Source: JAABTL01 sp964465355 (GTDB lineage: Bacteria > Deinococcota > Deinococci > Deinococcales > Trueperaceae). From it: 37,089 nt of DNA. Under the pieces are notes generated by a model. The model made no database searches and was not told the origin of the DNA. It was given only the letters and a program-made list of their open reading frames with translations. Shown in pieces: positions 30,480-37,089 of this stretch. The position numbers were made by a program, and so were the translations under genes. Position 1 is the stretch's first letter. The number at the start of each line of letters is the position of its first letter. The DNA is taken from positions 1 to 37,089 of the forward strand of contig CAYXJZ010000025.1 of NCBI GenBank assembly GCA_964465355.1, given 5' to 3'.

Positions 30480-31190
30480 ATGCCCTTCTACCGACCCCCT
30501 GGCGAGTCCAAGGAGGATCGGCGACGCCTCCACGCGACATCCAGAGAATGGGCATCGATGGGTGGTCCTGAGCGGTGGCCGCGGTCGGTGGCGGGCCATG
30601 CGGCGCTCGACTTCGTGAACACCGACATCGTGTCGCAGCATGATCGGTCGACCGACGTACTGCGTTCGGCGGGAGAGTTCATGGCGTGGTGTGAGTACGC
30701 CGGCATCGCGGTGGATGCATCCGCGTCGCTGGATCTGTCGTCTGCCCAGAAACGTGTGCTGGTGGCGGAGGCCGGGGCGCTACGGACCGCGATCAGATCG
30801 ATCGTGGAGGCGATCGCCCAACAGCGTGTCGCCGACGACAAGGCTCTGGCGGAACTGCAGTCCGCCTTTTCCGACGCGGTCGGGCGAGCTGTGGCCAGAG
30901 TCGACGGCCGCAGGCTCGGGTGGAACTGGGACCCGGCATCGCCACACACGGCGCGCAGTGAGCTCGCCTACGCAGCAGTGGAGCTGCTCCAAGGCGGCAG
31001 GACCGACCGCATCAAGGTGTGCCCGAGCTGCGGTTTCGTGTTCCTGGACGCGACCAAGAACGGCAGCAGGCGATGGTGCTCGATGGACGACTGCGGCAAG
31101 CAGGACAAGATGCGGCGCTACATCGCCAGGCGGACGGCGAAACGCGCACCTTCGCTTCCAGCCACAGATGCCTCCAGCGGAGACGCGTGA
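30480..31190 (+). CDS. CGNR zinc-finger (ABATE domain) transcriptional regulator
   Basis: 236 residues as drawn. The N-terminal ABATE domain includes SVAGHAALDFVNTDIVSQHD and ELAYAAVELLQGG. The C-terminal zinc finger is KVCPSCGFVFLDATKNGSRRWCSMDDCG, four Cys as CxxC...CxxxxC, a CGNR-type finger (here NGSRRWC). These are predicted stress-responsive regulators, often next to transporter genes, here next to the MFS remnant. The start is uncertain: AAGGAG points to ATG 30470, which is in another frame and stops early; ATG 30480 is the first in-frame ATG and ATG 30558 is an alternative. Confidence 0.82.
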   Translation: MPFYRPPGESKEDRRRLHATSREWASMGGPERWPRSVAGHAALDFVNTDIVSQHDRSTDVLRSAGEFMAWCEYAGIAVDASASLDLSSAQKRVLVAEAGALRTAIRSIVEAIAQQRVADDKALAELQSAFSDAVGRAVARVDGRRLGWNWDPASPHTARSELAYAAVELLQGGRTDRIKVCPSCGFVFLDATKNGSRRWCSMDDCGKQDKMRRYIARRTAKRAPSLPATDASSGDA

Positions 31191-31262
31191 GTGCGGCTGG
31201 TGAAGGTGCGCGCCCGGTATGCGAAGGCCGTCGCATCGCGCGAACTCGTCGCAGACGGCCTC

Positions 31263-31847
31263 TCAGGCCTTCTGGTCGTCCCGTTCCGGCAAGGTGGGGT
31301 AGTCCGGTACAGGGTAAAGGCCGACGGTGAAGCCGAAGGTCGTCCCACCGGATCGCGGGAGCCGGTCGAAGTCGTGGATCAACTGGGCGACGCCGTCCCA
31401 GAAGGCCGCGGCCCGTTCCTCGCTGATCCGGGCGTGGCGGATGAAGGAGCGAAGTCGGCGGCTGCGGTACGCGGCCTGCGACTCCTCCGCCGCCACCTCG
31501 AAGTCGTTGAAGTCGGGCGGCAGTTCCTCGCCGTCCGGCCGTCTACCAAGGCCCGCGTAGAACATCCGCGCGGCGCGGCCGTAGTAGCGCTCCTCGATGG
31601 CCCTGACGCGCCTGGTGCGCACGACCACCAGCAGGCCGGCGTCGGCGAGGACGCCCACGTGGTGCGCGACGGTGCTCTTGGGGCGCTTGACCGCCTTGGC
31701 CAGCTCGGTCACGGTAGCGGCCCGTTCGTGCAGCAGACCGAGGATGGTGGTGCGCAGCGGATGGCTGATCGCCTTGACCTGTTCGACCCTGGTGAGCTCG
31801 ATCGTGTCCTCGAGGTCGTAGTCAGGGACCTGGGTGTTGACCAGCAT
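31263..31847 (-). CDS. Winged-helix (ArsR-like) transcriptional regulator with C-terminal domain
   Basis: 194 residues. Helix-turn-helix: QVKAISHPLRTTILGLLHERAATVTELAKAVKRPKSTVAHHVGVLADAGLLVVVRTRRVRAIEERYYGRAARMF, an HTH_20/ArsR type. The remaining 100 residues are helical (AAEESQAAYRSRRLRSFIRHARISEERAAAFWDGVAQLIHDFD) and may bind a ligand. A TAGTCT box at 31857-31862 gives a leader of only one to three bases for ATG 31847; an in-frame ATG at 31856 touches the -10 box. It is divergent from the alpha/beta hydrolase and may regulate it. Confidence 0.87.
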   Translation of the reverse strand: MLVNTQVPDYDLEDTIELTRVEQVKAISHPLRTTILGLLHERAATVTELAKAVKRPKSTVAHHVGVLADAGLLVVVRTRRVRAIEERYYGRAARMFYAGLGRRPDGEELPPDFNDFEVAAEESQAAYRSRRLRSFIRHARISEERAAAFWDGVAQLIHDFDRLPRSGGTTFGFTVGLYPVPDYPTLPERDDQKA

Positions 31848-31957
31848 GATCGGCATAGACTAGCATCATCGAACGTACGACTTTCCCGGATCATTTGGAT
31901 TCGAGACCAGGGCCGGGAGCCGATCGAAGACCGCAGAGGTCGGAAGGCAGGACTCGC

Positions 31958-32641
31958 ATGGACATCATCCTCATCGCCGGCCTGTGGCTCGAGGCCTCCG
32001 TCTGGGACGCCGTCGCAGCCGATCTTCGCAGCCGCGGTCACCGCCCGGTGCAGCTAGCGCTGCCCGGCGTCGACGACCGCTCGGCCAGCGCCACGCTCGA
32101 GGACCAGTTGGCCGCCGCCCTGGTCGCGGTGGACCGCGCTGACAAGCCGATGGTCGTCGGCCATTCGGCGGCCAGCACCCTTGCCTGGATGATCGCCGAC
32201 CGGCGACCGGATGCCGTCGACCGCGTCGTCATGGTCGGTGGCTTCCCCGGCTCGGACGGGCAGGCCTACGCCGACTTCTTCCCGGCGGTGGACGGCCTGA
32301 TGCCCTTCCCAGGCTGGGGGCCCTTCGAGGGTCCCGACTCGGTCGACCTGGACGAGGAAGCCAAGGCGCGCATCGCGGCCGCGGCCATCGCGGTGCCCGA
32401 GGGCGTCTCGAAGGGCATCGTCCACCTGACCGACGAGCGGCGCTTCGCCGTCCCGGTCACGCAGTTGTGCCCCGAGTACAGCCCGGAGCAGGTCAAGGCC
32501 TGGATCGCGGATGGCCAGATCCCTGAGCTGGCTGCGGCCCAACACCTCTCCTTCCTCGACATCGACTCGGGGCACTGGCCGATGGTCACCAAGCCGGAGG
32601 AACTCGCCAGCCTGCTCGACGAGATCGCCTCAGGGGGCTGA
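31958..32641 (+). CDS. Alpha/beta hydrolase
   Basis: 227 residues. The fold starts IILIAGLWLEASVWDAVAADLRSRGHRPVQLALPG with the oxyanion region near residue 8, the nucleophile elbow VVGHSAASTLAWMI (GHSAA rather than GxSxG, nucleophile Ser), and the catalytic His in DIDSGHWPMVTKPEEL. The cap region around 120-150 is rich in acidic residues. It probably hydrolyses a small ester; the substrate is unknown. AGGCAGGA precedes ATG 31958. It is seven bases upstream of the GNAT gene and so probably cotranscribed with it. Confidence 0.9.
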   Translation: MDIILIAGLWLEASVWDAVAADLRSRGHRPVQLALPGVDDRSASATLEDQLAAALVAVDRADKPMVVGHSAASTLAWMIADRRPDAVDRVVMVGGFPGSDGQAYADFFPAVDGLMPFPGWGPFEGPDSVDLDEEAKARIAAAAIAVPEGVSKGIVHLTDERRFAVPVTQLCPEYSPEQVKAWIADGQIPELAAAQHLSFLDIDSGHWPMVTKPEELASLLDEIASGG

Positions 32642-32647
32642 CAGGCC

Positions 32648-33220
32648 GTGGCCTACACGATCCTGCCCCTCGACGCGTCGACCTGGGACGCCTTCGCTGA
32701 GCTGGTCGAGCGCAACAACGGCATCTTCGGGGGTTGCTGGTGCATCGGCTATCACCCGGAGCGTGGTCAGCGCGGCATCAGCCATCGGGCGGTCAAGGAG
32801 CAGCGGGTGCGGGAAGGTCGCGCCCACGCAGCGCTGGTCTTCGACGAGGACGGGCTCGCGCAGGGCTGGTGCCAGTACGGGAGTCCCGAGGAGCTGCCAA
32901 GCATCAAGCACCGGCGCGAGTATGAGAAGGTTCCGCCGACGCTCCCCGACTGGCGTATCACCTGCTTCTTCGTCGACAAGGGTCATCGCGGCCAGGGCGT
33001 CGCGCGGGCTGCCCTCGGGGGCGCCCTGCGGCTCATCGCCCAAGACGGCGGTGGCTTGGTCGAGGCCATCTCGGAGGTCACGGCAGGACGCGAGGCGCAT
33101 GGACGCTTCCTGTTCAGCGCCACGGTGGAGCTGTTCGAGCAGCACGGCTTCGGCCGTGTGCGGCAGGTGGGCAAGCATGCTTGGATCCTGAGCAAGTCCG
33201 TGGCTTCGTCCATCGCCTAG
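32648..33220 (+). CDS. GNAT family N-acetyltransferase with CxC motif
   Basis: 190 residues from GTG 32648. An N-terminal GGCWCIGYHP is followed by the acetyl-CoA loop VDKGHRGQGVARAALGGALRLIA and a C-terminal VELFEQHGFGRVRQVGKHAWILSKSV. It is related in layout to the GNAT at 20856, which also has a CxC near the N-terminus. The substrate is unknown. It follows the alpha/beta hydrolase gene by six bases. Confidence 0.87.
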   Translation: MAYTILPLDASTWDAFAELVERNNGIFGGCWCIGYHPERGQRGISHRAVKEQRVREGRAHAALVFDEDGLAQGWCQYGSPEELPSIKHRREYEKVPPTLPDWRITCFFVDKGHRGQGVARAALGGALRLIAQDGGGLVEAISEVTAGREAHGRFLFSATVELFEQHGFGRVRQVGKHAWILSKSVASSIA

Positions 33221-33275
33221 TCCTGAGGCCTCCTCCTCGGGGCCGGTGACTCCGCCATCCTCGTCCGAGTTCATG

Positions 33276-33281
33276 TAGCCT
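33276..33281 (+). promoter_or_regulatory. -10 box TAGCCT, leaderless
   Basis: TAGCCT-N6-ATG for the Rrf2-type gene; no clear -35. Confidence 0.5.
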
Positions 33282-33287
33282 GCCCTC

Positions 33288-33794
33288 ATGGGCTCGGCCA
33301 AGGCCGATGGTCGAGGCCGGAAGGGGGCCGCCGCCTTGGCTACGAGACCGATCAGAACGCTGCTCAAGCGCGACGAGAGCTACGCCATCCACGCGCTCAT
33401 CAACATCTTCGAGAACCCTGGCACCCACGCAGCCGAGATCGCGGAGCGGCTCAAGGTGCCGCCCGCCTTCCTCGCCAAGGTGCTGCGCAAGCTGGTCAAG
33501 GCCGGCTTCATCCGCAGCCACATGGGCCGCAACGGCGGGGTGGAGCTGTTGGTGGACCTTGGTGGGCTCACCATGCTCGACGTCATCGAGGCCGTCTCCG
33601 GCCCCGTCGTGGTCGACACCTGCCAGACGCAGTTGCGCTGCGCCACGCAGCAGCGCAAGGGCCACTGCCGCCTCAACCTCGCGTGGGCGAGTACCGGGGC
33701 AGCGGTGCGCGCCGCCTTCGAACAGGTGATGCTGTCGACCCTCTGCGACCCACCTGCCGCTGCGCCGTCGGCTAGCGCTCCGCGCCCTTCCTAG
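33288..33794 (+). CDS. Rrf2 family transcriptional regulator with three cysteines (NsrR-like)
   Basis: 168 residues. The winged helix is RDESYAIHALINIFENPGTHAAEIAERLKVPPAFLAKVLRKLVKAGFIRSHMGRNGGVELL. C112, C118 and C127 (CQTQLRC, then eight residues, C) form the three-Cys cluster by which NsrR and IscR hold an iron-sulfur cluster. NsrR releases DNA on nitric oxide. Location next to nitrite reductase NirK makes an NO/nitrite sensor the best inference; IscR-type iron-sulfur control cannot be excluded. The start is fixed by a leaderless TAGCCT box. The stop overlaps the convergent gene by 23 bp. Confidence 0.88.
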   Translation: MGSAKADGRGRKGAAALATRPIRTLLKRDESYAIHALINIFENPGTHAAEIAERLKVPPAFLAKVLRKLVKAGFIRSHMGRNGGVELLVDLGGLTMLDVIEAVSGPVVVDTCQTQLRCATQQRKGHCRLNLAWASTGAAVRAAFEQVMLSTLCDPPAAAPSASAPRPS

Positions 33795-34227
33795 CCTCGG
33801 TTCGTGGTGCGGTTCGCGCTCGCTGGATCTCGCTCGCTGTCCTCACCCGCTGGCCCATGGCCAGGGCGAAGACGAGGATGGCGGCGAGCTGCAAGGCCCC
33901 GCCTGCAACGGCGAGCGCGTGGGGCAGGGCCTGACCGCCGGCCCGCCACCAAGGCTCGGCCACCGTTCGCAGGATGATGCCGGTGTTGAGCAGCCAGAAG
34001 GTCGAGGCCGCTGCTCGCGGCTGACGCAAGCCACCGGGCCTTGGCATCATCCAGTAGGCCACACCCATCACCATGGACAGGAAGAAGCCGAGCACACCGA
34101 GGTGCAGATGGGTGGTGCGCAGGTAGGCGGCCAAGGTCGGTTGGAGGAGGAAGGCGACCCCGAGCGCCGCGGTCGCCACCAGGTAGACCAGGCCAGCGCG
34201 GATGAGCATGACCTCGTGGCGGTTCAC
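33772..34227 (-). CDS. Four-helix membrane protein linked to NirK
   Basis: 151 residues from GTG 34227 (AGGGA just upstream; ATG 34209 is possible). Four hydrophobic helices: LIRAGLVYLVATAALGVAFLL, LHLGVLGFFLSMVMGVAYWMMPR, STFWLLNTGIILRTV, and ALAVAGGALQLAAILVFALAMG. The segment THLHLGVLGFFLSMVMGVAYWMMP resembles the first helices of heme-copper oxidase subunit I/NnrS-type proteins, where such His residues are heme ligands. Whether it binds heme is inference. It lies downstream of nirK on the same strand. Confidence 0.7.
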   Translation of the reverse strand: MNRHEVMLIRAGLVYLVATAALGVAFLLQPTLAAYLRTTHLHLGVLGFFLSMVMGVAYWMMPRPGGLRQPRAAASTFWLLNTGIILRTVAEPWWRAGGQALPHALAVAGGALQLAAILVFALAMGQRVRTASEIQRARTAPRTEARKGAER

Positions 34228-34282
34228 CGTCCCTGCCGACGAGCGGCCCCATGGCCGTGCGTGCGCGGTGGGACAGGGTCGC

Positions 34283-34312
34283 GCCTTGCCGACCGGAAGC
34301 GGTCGGCAAGGC
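34283..34312 (-). terminator. 12-bp hairpin after nirK
   Basis: GCCTTGCCGACC, six-base loop, GGTCGGCAAGGC: perfect 12-bp stem in the 136-bp gap between nirK and the membrane-protein gene. No U-tract; it may terminate partially or protect the nirK mRNA 3' end. Confidence 0.65.
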
Positions 34313-34363
34313 GGAGGAGGTCAGGCGAGGTCGGGCCCGTTGGGGGCGTCGACGGGGATGGGC

Positions 34364-35782
34364 TCAATGCCCGTGGCCCTCGGTCATCACCCCATGGAAG
34401 ATCTCGGGGTTCTCCTCGCCGCTGACTTCCAGGAAGCCCACCAGCCCGCGTTCCATGCGGCTGAGCGAGTGGTCGACCAGGATGTAGCGGCCTGGGACAT
34501 CCAGGGTGAACTCGACGATGGTGGAACCGCCGGTCGGCACCAGCGTGGACTGCACGTTCTCGTTGATGAGCGAGCCGCCTTCGACGTGGACGCGGTCGAA
34601 GATCTCGCCGATGACGTGGAAGCTGGAGACGTAGTTGGGGCCGCCGACGCCGAAGAAGATGCGCACGGTGTCGCCCACCTCGGCTCGCAGCGGGTACTGG
34701 GCGGTGAGGGCGTCGGGGGCGCCGTTGAAGAAGAGGTACTCGGCGCGCTCGTCCAGCATCTTCTCGATGTCGAAGCTCAGGTGGCCGCGGCTGCCGAAGC
34801 GCTCGATGGTGTAGAGCTCGCCCTGCATGACGTAGAACTCGTGGTCGACCTCGGCCAGGCCTTCCTCCGGCTCGACCAGGATCAGGCCGTACATGCCCTG
34901 GGTGATGTGGTGGGGAACGCTGGCGGTGGCGCAGTGGTAGACGTACAGGCCCGGGTTGAGCGCCTTGAAGCTGAAGCTGGTGGTCTGGCCTGGCGCCGTC
35001 TGGGTGACGGCCGCGCCGCCGCCGGGACCGGTCACGGCGTGGAAGTCGATGGAGTGGGCGTAGCGACTGCTGGCGTCGTTGTGCAGGTTGACGTTGACCG
35101 TGTCGCCGACGCGCACACGCAGGAAGGGTCCGGGCACGGTGTCGTTGAAGGTCCAGAAGGTGTAGTTGCTGCCGTCGGCCAGGCGGCCTAGGCGCTCGGT
35201 GGTGGTCAGGTCGAGGTCGATGGTGGCGGGTCCTCGGTCGCCGATGGGGCCTGGCAGGTCTGCCGGGTCCTTGGCCAGGCTGGGGGCTTCCTCGACCTGG
35301 ACGACGGCGGGGTCACCGACGACGATGCGGCCTTCCATGCCGATCTGGCGGTGGCCCGGGATGCTGCACCAGTACTCGAACTGCCCGCTGCCGCCCACGG
35401 TGAAGGTCACCGTGGAGGACTCGCCGATCACGAACACCGAGTCGCTGGCCACGCCGAAGGCGTCCGCCACGAAGTCGTGCTCCATGCCGTCGGTGTTGGT
35501 GAGCGTGATGCTGACCGTGGCGCCCTCGGGGACGCGCAGGTCTGGGTTGACCACGCCGTCGATGTCGCCGCCGACGCCGACGAAGGCGAAGATCCCGCCG
35601 GTGAAGGCCGTCTGGAGCTCAAAGGCGTAGTCGGCCTCGGCCGCTGCCTGGGCCAGGATGGGCGGCGACTCGGCGTCGGCCGGCGTGCCGGCCTGGGCGC
35701 GGCCGGTGGAGAAGGCGTTGAGGCTGAGGGCGACGAAGAGGGCGCCGGCGATCAGGGTGGTGACGAGCGTGGCGATCCGCAT
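34364..35782 (-). CDS. nirK: Copper nitrite reductase with N-terminal cupredoxin
   Basis: 472 residues. Signal sequence (1-30), then an extra N-terminal cupredoxin (about 50-157) with type 1 copper ligands H102, C139, H144 and M149 (CSIPGHRQIGM). The NirK core follows (about 185-455): type 1 ligands H243, C284, H292, M297 (HCATASVPHHITQGM), type 2 ligands H248, H283, H438, catalytic D246 and H389. The order and spacing match the AniA/class II NirK. It reduces nitrite to nitric oxide outside the membrane; the extra cupredoxin may feed electrons. AAGGAAGGG precedes the ATG. A palindrome at 35819-35832 may be an Rrf2 site. Confidence 0.94.
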   Translation of the reverse strand: MRIATLVTTLIAGALFVALSLNAFSTGRAQAGTPADAESPPILAQAAAEADYAFELQTAFTGGIFAFVGVGGDIDGVVNPDLRVPEGATVSITLTNTDGMEHDFVADAFGVASDSVFVIGESSTVTFTVGGSGQFEYWCSIPGHRQIGMEGRIVVGDPAVVQVEEAPSLAKDPADLPGPIGDRGPATIDLDLTTTERLGRLADGSNYTFWTFNDTVPGPFLRVRVGDTVNVNLHNDASSRYAHSIDFHAVTGPGGGAAVTQTAPGQTTSFSFKALNPGLYVYHCATASVPHHITQGMYGLILVEPEEGLAEVDHEFYVMQGELYTIERFGSRGHLSFDIEKMLDERAEYLFFNGAPDALTAQYPLRAEVGDTVRIFFGVGGPNYVSSFHVIGEIFDRVHVEGGSLINENVQSTLVPTGGSTIVEFTLDVPGRYILVDHSLSRMERGLVGFLEVSGEENPEIFHGVMTEGHGH

Positions 35783-35818
35783 GGCGTGTCCCTTCCTTTC
35801 CGATCTCGTCCGTATCTC

Positions 35819-35832
35819 GGACTAGGTAGTCC
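35819..35832. promoter_or_regulatory. Palindrome upstream of nirK, candidate Rrf2/NsrR site
   Basis: GGACTA-GG-TAGTCC, perfect 6-2-6, flanked by AG-containing extensions on each side, 37 bp before the nirK start. It is the only clear palindrome in the nirK upstream region. Its match to a particular Rrf2 consensus is not established. Confidence 0.55.
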
Positions 35833-36084
35833 AAGTATTGAACGCGGGTCGCCGTTGGAGGAGGGCCATACGTCCTGCGCCCTCATTCTGCTGCCGTGGC
35901 GCAGCCGGTACGGTCGGATGGCCTGGGGCTTATGGCAGTTGGTGGCAGGCCGACCCGAGCGACGGATCGGTGCTGGTCTTCCTCTCGCACAGCATGGTGG
36001 ACACCTCCCAGATGGCGTAGGGCATGGGGCTCGGGACATGGGGGTGCTGTCGCCACCTTCCATGAACTCGCCTACGCAACGAAG
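35833..36084. other. Intergenic region without a recognised gene
   Basis: The 252 bp between the nirK operator and the tRNA terminator show no family-like reading frame and no strong structure. Confidence 0.5.
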
Positions 36085-36112
36085 GAGGCGCCTCTCCAAG
36101 GAGAAGCGCCTC
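36085..36112 (-). terminator. Terminator hairpin of the tRNA-Lys/Glu unit
   Basis: On the minus strand GAGGCGC-T-TCTCC-TT-GGAGA-G-GCGCCTC folds as a 7-bp stem, one mismatch and a further 5-bp stem. It starts six bases after the CCA end of tRNA-Glu and is followed by CTTCGTT. Confidence 0.75.
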
Positions 36113-36117
36113 GATCT

Positions 36118-36192
36118 TGGTGACCCCTACGGGATTCGAACCCGTGCCGCGACCTTGAAAGGGTCGTGACCTGACCGCTAGTCGAAGGGGCC
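36118..36192 (-). tRNA. tRNA-Glu (anticodon TTC)
   Basis: Minus strand: GGCCCCTTCGACTAGCGGTC at the 5' end, anticodon arm with loop CCTTTCAAGG (anticodon TTC), T-arm ACGGGTTCGAATCCCGT, acceptor 3' strand AGGGGTC, discriminator A and encoded CCA (36118-36120). One G-U pair in the acceptor stem. Confidence 0.97.
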
Positions 36193-36197
36193 CTGGT

Positions 36198-36273
<76 letters not shown>

Positions 36274-36287
36274 GAACAGCGAACGAG

Positions 36288-36317
36288 AGCATACGGCGGA
36301 GATTCGGGCGGCGTCAA
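36288..36317 (-). promoter_or_regulatory. Promoter of the tRNA-Lys/Glu unit
   Basis: TTGACG (36312-36317), 18 bp, TATGCT (36288-36293), then 14 bases to the tRNA-Lys 5' end. Confidence 0.75.
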
Positions 36318-36360
36318 CTTCCTATGGGCACCGTCGCCGGAGGCTCTGAGCCGGTGCTCG

Positions 36361-36624
36361 TCACAGGTAGACGTCCTTGCGATGGCCGACCCTAACGACC
36401 AGGACCAACAGCACGCCGTCATCGACGGTGTAGATCACGCGGTACTCCCCGATCCGAACCCGCAAGTAACCTGGACGGCCCTTGAGGGCCTTCGCTCCAC
36501 GCGGCCTCGGCGTTGTCGCCAGCATGCGCATGGCCAACAGGATCCGCTGCTGAGCCACGCGGTCGAGCTTCTTGAGCTGCCTGCCCGCTGCAGGTGCGAC
36601 GCGGACCTCGTAGGGGCCCGCCAC
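36361..36624 (-). CDS. RelE/ParE family toxin
   Basis: 87 residues from GTG 36624. PYEVRVAPAAGRQLKKLDRVAQQRILLAMRML is the RelE N-terminal strand and helices; AKALKGRPGYLRVRIGEYRVIYTVDDGVLLVLVVRVGHRKDVY is the diagnostic RelE sheet ending in GHRKDVY. RelE toxins cut mRNA on the ribosome. The antitoxin gene ends seven bases upstream. The same frame runs back over the antitoxin but only as a shadow. Confidence 0.92.
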   Translation of the reverse strand: MAGPYEVRVAPAAGRQLKKLDRVAQQRILLAMRMLATTPRPRGAKALKGRPGYLRVRIGEYRVIYTVDDGVLLVLVVRVGHRKDVYL

Positions 36625-36631
36625 GCGTCGT

Positions 36632-36901
36632 TCAGCCTTCCAGGTCGATGCCGAGCTCGGCCGCGATCTCCTCGAGCGACACGGTGGCGCCACCGGCTTC
36701 GATCTCGGCGAGCGCCGCGTCGGCGGCCGCGATGTCGGCTTCGGCCTCCAGCGCCTGCAAGGCCCGACTGGCCAGGACGGGGTCCATGACGACAGCCACC
36801 GTCCGCCCGTGGCTGGTGATCTCCACGGGTTCGCGCAGGGCCTGGTCAAGCGTCTCTGCCCACCGTTGCCTGGCTTGGGTCGATGTCACGGATGTAGCCA
36901 T
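36632..36901 (-). CDS. Phd/YefM family antitoxin
   Basis: 89 residues. MATSVTSTQARQRWAETLDQALREPVEITSHGRTVAVVM is the Phd/YefM DNA-binding N-terminus; the C-terminal half is acidic and helical (LEEIAAELGIDLEG), as expected for the part that wraps the toxin. TACAAT six bases before ATG 36901 gives a leaderless start. It would neutralise the RelE toxin and repress the pair through the operator upstream. Confidence 0.9.
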   Translation of the reverse strand: MATSVTSTQARQRWAETLDQALREPVEITSHGRTVAVVMDPVLASRALQALEAEADIAAADAALAEIEAGGATVSLEEIAAELGIDLEG

Positions 36902-36907
36902 GGCCGA

Positions 36908-36933
36908 ATTGTACATGTTCGCGCTTTTAGCGC
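36908..36933 (-). promoter_or_regulatory. Toxin-antitoxin promoter and operator
   Basis: TACAAT-N6-ATG on the minus strand (-10 at 36908-36913) with the inverted repeat GCGCT-TTT-AGCGC (36921-36933) in the spacer. The position suits autorepression by the antitoxin. Confidence 0.6.
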
Positions 36934-36952
36934 AAGCCTGATCCCCACCCAA

Positions 36953-37089
36953 TCCATAGTTACAGACTCAGGAATAGCGTCCCCGACGGGGATTCGTCCT
37001 TGTGGCCGACCCCTTCCCCTTGATACACTCGCTCTCAAGCGGTCGTGAAACGCGGCACAAGTGGTCGCGAGACGGCCAGGAAGGTGTCC
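36953..37089. other. Window end: possible promoter, gene not identified
   Basis: TTGTGG (about 37000) and TACACT (37024-37029), about 18 bp apart, could be a plus-strand promoter for something beyond the window. The last 60 bases are not recognised as coding or structural RNA. Confidence 0.25.

Noticed and set aside
37040..37089. Possible 5' end of RNase P RNA (AGGAAGGTGTCC resembles the conserved GAGGAAAGTCC)
   Set aside because: The match is imperfect and only about 60 bases are available; not enough to support a call.

Overview
The window is a high-GC bacterial chromosomal segment of ordinary, dense gene content, with no prophage, insertion sequence or CRISPR array seen. Two things point to a Deinococcota-like organism (Truepera/Deinococcus side), with an actinobacterium as the main alternative. 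First, at least eleven genes have a TANNNT box 6-8 nt directly in front of the start codon and no Shine-Dalgarno sequence, the signature of leaderless mRNA that is abundant in Deinococcus and in Actinobacteria. Second, the signal peptides end in ...AAAQ-type sequences. The placement is inference; no ribosomal RNA gene is present to test it.

Layout. 1-7446: end of an SDR oxidoreductase, an MFS exporter, class I fructose-bisphosphate aldolase, a PadR-HAAS-DUF4097 envelope-signalling operon, tRNA-Val, two small membrane proteins (one DUF998) and a DUF368 transporter preceded by a 17-codon upstream ORF. 7431-17616: a beta-glucan (laminarin-type) utilisation locus, all on the minus strand: LacI regulator, ABC solute-binding protein, two CUT1 permeases, GH3 beta-glucosidase, a large multidomain GH16 glucanase and a second, short GH16 lipoprotein. 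The ABC ATPase is not encoded here. Four successive junctions overlap or nearly overlap (TGATG or ATGA), so the permeases, GH3 and large GH16 are probably translationally coupled. 17675-20807: a TetR repressor divergent from a BBE-type FAD oxidase over a double palindromic operator, then an ArsR-SRPBCC pair. 20856-24656: two GNATs, a seven-bladed RCC1-like lipoprotein and an MFS transporter. 24744-27898: a second ArsR-SRPBCC pair divergent from a VOC protein, a mercury-type MerR divergent from a Cys-Cys protein, and an aldo/keto reductase with a MerR-type promoter. 28021-33220: a beta-lactamase-fold hydrolase, an orphan PIN protein, a decayed MFS gene, a CGNR zinc-finger regulator, a winged-helix regulator, an alpha/beta hydrolase and a GNAT. 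33288-35832: a nitrite/NO module (Rrf2 regulator with three Cys, a four-helix membrane protein, and copper nitrite reductase NirK with an extra N-terminal cupredoxin). 36085-36933: tRNA-Glu, tRNA-Lys and a Phd/RelE-type toxin-antitoxin pair.

The most unusual feature is the large GH16 protein. Its catalytic domain appears to sit inside a carbohydrate-binding domain, splitting that domain in two, and the same catalytic unit with the same boundaries exists as a free-standing neighbouring gene. Many intergenic regions carry clear operators matched to the adjacent regulator gene, so the window is rich in small, self-regulated transcription units.
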